DNA of 64,000 nucleotides. It comes from Rhizobium sp. BT04 (GTDB lineage Bacteria; Pseudomonadota; Alphaproteobacteria; Rhizobiales; Rhizobiaceae). Below are positions 61,089 through 64,000 of the stretch, one piece after another. Location: contig NZ_CP125652.1 in assembly GCF_030053135.1 (NCBI RefSeq), positions 1,054,001 to 1,118,000 on the forward strand, written 5' to 3'. The notes beneath the pieces were generated by a model that searched no databases, was not told the origin of the DNA, and was given only the letters and a program-made list of their open reading frames with translations. The position numbers and the translations under genes were made by a program. How positions within the stretch are numbered: the first letter of the stretch is position 1; the number at the start of each line of letters is the position of its first letter.

Positions 61089-62732
61089 ATGAAACACTTC
61101 TTCAACCGCAGGGAAAACATCGTCACCGAAGCTCTGGACGGTCTGCTTCTGACGAGCGGTGCCGGCCGACTTGCCCGCCTCGACAGCTATCCCGACATCA
61201 AGGTGATCCTGCGCGCGGACTGGGACAAGTCGAAAGTGGCGATCATCTCAGGCGGCGGCGCCGGTCATGAGCCCTCCCATGCCGGCTTCGTCGGTAAGGG
61301 CATGTTGACAGCCGCCGTATCCGGCGAAATCTTCGCCTCGCCGAGCGTCGATGCCGTGCTGACGGCGATCCGCGCCGTTGCGGGCCCGAAGGGCGCGCTG
61401 CTGATCGTCAAGAACTATACCGGCGACCGGTTGAATTTCGGCCTCGCCGCCGAAAAGGCGCGCGCCGAGGGCTTCGACGTCGAGATGGTCATCGTCGCCG
61501 ACGACATCGCCATTCCCGGCATCAACCAGCCCCGCGGCGTCGCCGGCACGCTGTTCGTCCACAAGATCGCTGGCCATCACGCCGAAAAGGGCGAGGACCT
61601 GAAGACGGTCGCAGCCCATGCCGCGGCTGCAGCCGGCGACATCGTCTCGCTCGGCATGTCTCTCTCCACCTGCAGCGTGCCCGGCCAAGCCCATGAGGAC
61701 CGTCTCGGCGAGAACGAAGGCGAACTCGGCCTCGGCATCCATGGCGAACCGGGCGTCGAACGTATCGCGCTGCAGCCGGTCGCCGATATCGTCGCCACCA
61801 TGGTAGCGCGCCTGACCCCGGCCTTGCGCGAAGGAGCAAGCCACGCCCTCCTGATCAACAATCTCGGCGCCGTGCCGCCGCTCGAAATGACCGTGATCGC
61901 GAATGCCGTGCTGTCCTCGCCGCTTGGCCGCCGCGTCCGGCTAATCATCGGCCCGGCGCCGATGATGACCGCGCTCAACATGAACGGTTTCTCTTTGTCG
62001 CTGATCCGGCTGGACGCCGCGCGCGAGGCGGCGCTAACGGCAGCGGTCGAGCCGCACGCCTGGATGCCGGCCGTCGAACGCCACGAAATCCAGATCATCG
62101 CCGCACCGAGAACATCAGCCGCCTTGAACGGCGCCAATGGCACAGCCGGGGAAAATGAACGCAACCGGCGCCTGATTACGGCGCTCTGCGAGCATCTGAT
62201 CTCGCAGGAAAGCGAACTCAACCGGCTGGACGGCCGCGTCGGCGACGGCGATACCGGTTCGACGGTGGCGACAGGCGCCCGCAGCGTGCTGGCCCGCCTC
62301 GATACCTTGCCGCTCGACCGGCCGGCGGCAACGCTTGCCTCACTCGGCGATATCCTCGGCACCAGCATGGGCGGATCGAGCGGCGTGCTGCTGTCGATCT
62401 TCTTCACCGCGGCGGCAAAGGCGATGGCCGACAAAGCCGATATATCGGCGGCCCTTCTTGCCGGGCTCGCCAGGATGACGTTCTATGGCGGAGCCGCAGT
62501 CGGCGACCGGACGATGGTCGATGCGCTCTCACCTGCCCTGCATGCGCTCGCATCCGGCGATGTCGCCGCCGCGGCAAGGGCAGCGGCAGCGGGTGCGGAG
62601 TCGACCAGGACGATGACGAAGGCGAGAGCCGGACGCGCCTCCTATGTCGGCGAAAGGGATCTGGCGGGTGTTGCCGATCCCGGTGCGGTCGCCGTTGCCG
62701 GCGCGTTCGGCGTGGTGGCAAGCTTCGCCTGA
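61089..62732 (+). CDS. Dihydroxyacetone kinase, DhaK-DhaL fusion
   Basis: A 547-aa single-chain kinase that phosphorylates dihydroxyacetone (or a similar triose) to dihydroxyacetone phosphate. DhaK is residues 1-330. Its substrate-binding His is in LGLGIHGEPGVERI, and the glycine-rich loop is ISGGGAGHEPSHAGFVGKG. DhaL is residues 355-547, with the Mg-nucleotide Asp motif DGRVGDGDTGSTVATGAR and LGTSMGGSSG. The fusion form normally uses ATP directly. It follows the importer genes by 53 nt. Confidence 0.95.
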   Translation: MKHFFNRRENIVTEALDGLLLTSGAGRLARLDSYPDIKVILRADWDKSKVAIISGGGAGHEPSHAGFVGKGMLTAAVSGEIFASPSVDAVLTAIRAVAGPKGALLIVKNYTGDRLNFGLAAEKARAEGFDVEMVIVADDIAIPGINQPRGVAGTLFVHKIAGHHAEKGEDLKTVAAHAAAAAGDIVSLGMSLSTCSVPGQAHEDRLGENEGELGLGIHGEPGVERIALQPVADIVATMVARLTPALREGASHALLINNLGAVPPLEMTVIANAVLSSPLGRRVRLIIGPAPMMTALNMNGFSLSLIRLDAAREAALTAAVEPHAWMPAVERHEIQIIAAPRTSAALNGANGTAGENERNRRLITALCEHLISQESELNRLDGRVGDGDTGSTVATGARSVLARLDTLPLDRPAATLASLGDILGTSMGGSSGVLLSIFFTAAAKAMADKADISAALLAGLARMTFYGGAAVGDRTMVDALSPALHALASGDVAAAARAAAAGAESTRTMTKARAGRASYVGERDLAGVADPGAVAVAGAFGVVASFA

Positions 62733-62779
62733 CCGGCGTAAAGTTTGAGAGCCGCGCGGGAGACGCGGCGACAGGGAGG

Positions 62780-63400
62780 ATGGCAGTGCAGGCGGAACCG
62801 GTGCTTGTGGCAGGATTGATCGAGGTGTGCCGCGCGACGATCGCGGCAAACAGCGATCATCTCTGCGCGCTCGATCGCGCCATCGGCGATGGCGATCACG
62901 GGACCAACATGCGGCGCGGCTGCGAGGCAGTGAGCGCCGAAGGCGAAAGCCTGTCCAGCCTGCCCTTTCCCGACGCCGTGGAAAAGATCGGCCTGACGCT
63001 GGTGATGAATGTCGGGGGGGCGGCCGGGCCGCTCTACGGCACGCTGCTGATGGAGATCGGCCGCGAGCTTCGCAAAAGTGAGGAAACGGCCGATTTTCCG
63101 CAGGTGCTGAAACAGGCGATCGACGCGGTGGCAAGACGCGGACGCGCCCATGCCGGCGACAAGACGCTGCTCGACGTGCTCTATCCCGTGCATGCGGCAC
63201 TGGCGAAGAGGTCACCGCTCGGCGACATCGCCCGCAAGGCCGAGCGCTCCGCCGACAGGACCGCCGCGATGAAGGCGATGCGCGGGCGCGCGGCCTATCT
63301 CGGCGATCGTTCGATTGGCCATGTCGATCCCGGCGCGTCGAGCTGCGCACTGTTGACCACGGCGATCTGCCGCTATCTCGGGGAGCATCGCCCCCAATGA
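62780..63400 (+). CDS. dhaL: Dihydroxyacetone kinase subunit DhaL
   Basis: A 206-aa nucleotide-binding subunit. The Asp motif is AIGDGDHGTNMRRGCEAV near residue 35, and LVMNVGGAAGPLYGTLLME follows. In PTS-type systems DhaL keeps ADP bound as a cofactor and is rephosphorylated by DhaM. Its own DhaK partner is missing, so it may use the DhaK half of the fusion protein or a DhaK outside the window. It overlaps dhaM by 4 nt. Confidence 0.93.
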   Translation: MAVQAEPVLVAGLIEVCRATIAANSDHLCALDRAIGDGDHGTNMRRGCEAVSAEGESLSSLPFPDAVEKIGLTLVMNVGGAAGPLYGTLLMEIGRELRKSEETADFPQVLKQAIDAVARRGRAHAGDKTLLDVLYPVHAALAKRSPLGDIARKAERSADRTAAMKAMRGRAAYLGDRSIGHVDPGASSCALLTTAICRYLGEHRPQ

Positions 63401-63813
63401 ATGCAAGGACCGACATGACTGCAAAGACCGCAAACGTGGGCATCGTGATCGTCTCCCACTCGCCGCTGGTGGCACGGGGCATCGCCGACATGGTGCGGCA
63501 GATGGTCGGCGACTGCGTGCCGGTCGCCTGGTCGGGCGGTAACGTCCATGGCGAGCTCGGCACCGATGCCGGCGGCATCCTGCGGGCGATCGAGGCCGCT
63601 TGGTCCGATGCCGGCGTCGCTGTCTTCGTCGATCTCGGCGGCGCCGAAACCAACAGCGAGATGGCGATCGAAATGCTGGGCCTTCCACGCGCGGCCCTCG
63701 TCTCCATCTGCAACGCGCCTTTGGTCGAAGGCGCCGTCATCGCCGCTGCCGAGGCGTCGGGGGGCGCGTCGCTGGCCAAAGTCGTCGCCACAGCCGAGGA
63801 ACTGTCCCCCTGA
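63397..63813 (+). CDS. dhaM: DhaM, EIIA-Man-like phosphotransfer subunit
   Basis: A 138-aa protein of the mannose-PTS EIIA fold. The phosphorylated His is in VGIVIVSHSPLVARGIADMV near residue 21, and VFVDLGGAETNSEMAIEML is the second family block. It passes phosphate from HPr to DhaL. Longer DhaM proteins of enterobacteria also contain HPr and EI parts; here those are separate. An HPr-like gene starts at its stop codon (TGATG). Confidence 0.92.
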   Translation: MNARTDMTAKTANVGIVIVSHSPLVARGIADMVRQMVGDCVPVAWSGGNVHGELGTDAGGILRAIEAAWSDAGVAVFVDLGGAETNSEMAIEMLGLPRAALVSICNAPLVEGAVIAAAEASGGASLAKVVATAEELSP

Positions 63814-64000
63814 TGACGAGCGGATTGCGTAGTGAAAGACAGGAGCCCGATCCATTGCACGTGAATTGCCAGACGGAGGTGGAAGTCAAGCACGGTGTCG
63901 GACTGCATGCCCGCCCCTCCGTCACCTTCACCCGGCTTGCCAAGTCCTTTCCCTGTTCGATCGAGATCGCTGTCAACGGCAGCGACGTCTGGCTGAACGG
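63813..64000 (+). CDS. HPr-like phosphocarrier, 3' end outside window
   Basis: Starts ATG at 63813, overlapping the dhaM stop by one base. The first 62 residues are visible: a short extension, then VEVKHGVGLHARPSVTFTRL, the HPr signature with the phosphorylated His, and later FPCSIEIAVNGSDVWLN. A TTG at 63855 is an alternative start. It probably passes phosphate from an EI protein to DhaM; a ptsI-like gene may follow beyond the window. Confidence 0.88.
   Translation, partial: MTSGLRSERQEPDPLHVNCQTEVEVKHGVGLHARPSVTFTRLAKSFPCSIEIAVNGSDVWLN

Overview
The window comes from the chromosome or a large replicon of a fast-growing rhizobium. Rhizobium of the leguminosarum/etli group is my best guess. 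The guess rests on high GC content, rhizobial gene families, rhizobial mosaic repeats and the gene content; no marker gene fixes the species. No rRNA, tRNA, prophage or CRISPR was found.

Layout: 0-6 kb holds a 5'-truncated ClC chloride channel, an adenylate cyclase, an SDR oxidoreductase and cobyric acid synthase (cobQ), followed by a candidate small structured RNA. 6-12.8 kb holds a betaine-type binding protein without its permease, an entericidin-like lipoprotein, two LysR regulators (one an ArgP-like partner of a LysE exporter), a GreA-like factor and several small DUF proteins. 13-18 kb is regulatory: a GlxA-type AraC regulator, a REC-REC-GGDEF cyclase, a REC-REC relative, and TetR with DinB. 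18.3-22.8 kb is an arsenic operon (arsR, arsC of the phosphatase type, aqpS, arsC of the glutaredoxin type, arsH and an MFS pump), with a divergent DUF6428 gene.

22.8-28.5 kb holds a large MscS-type channel, a DUF924 gene, a transposase scar and the first of three paralogs that combine an N-terminal DNA-binding-like domain with a TolB-like domain and TPRs. 28.7-41.5 kb looks like a stress or low-oxygen physiology block: CYTH protein, DUF2950, DUF3300, a YiaW/YiaV-like pair, SulP transporter, polyphosphate kinase 2, AI-2E-family transporter, K+ channel, Ca2+/H+ exchanger and a broken arginine deiminase. 42-51.3 kb holds a FixL/FixJ-like pair, two more of the paralogs (one truncated) separated by a MITE-like element, a Crp/Fnr regulator, and an MscS channel with a DUF900 protein that has lost its catalytic serine segment.

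51.5-54.8 kb holds a second transposase scar, a REC-HisKA_2 kinase and a DHA2-type MFS pump. 55.3-64 kb is one long operon: an ABC importer (binding protein, two permeases, small membrane protein, two ATPases), then DhaK-DhaL fusion, separate DhaL, DhaM and an HPr-like protein running off the window. It probably imports a three-carbon polyol or ketose and phosphorylates dihydroxyacetone.

The most interesting signal is a 16-bp promoter motif, close to YTACGYRWTRCTACRS. It occurs upstream of four transcription units between 32 and 51 kb: the YiaW operon, the FixL-like kinase, the truncated paralog and the DUF900/MscS operon. In all four it points toward the gene and lies 37-39 bp upstream of a -10-like hexamer. 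It suggests an undescribed regulon, possibly under the encoded FixJ-like regulator.
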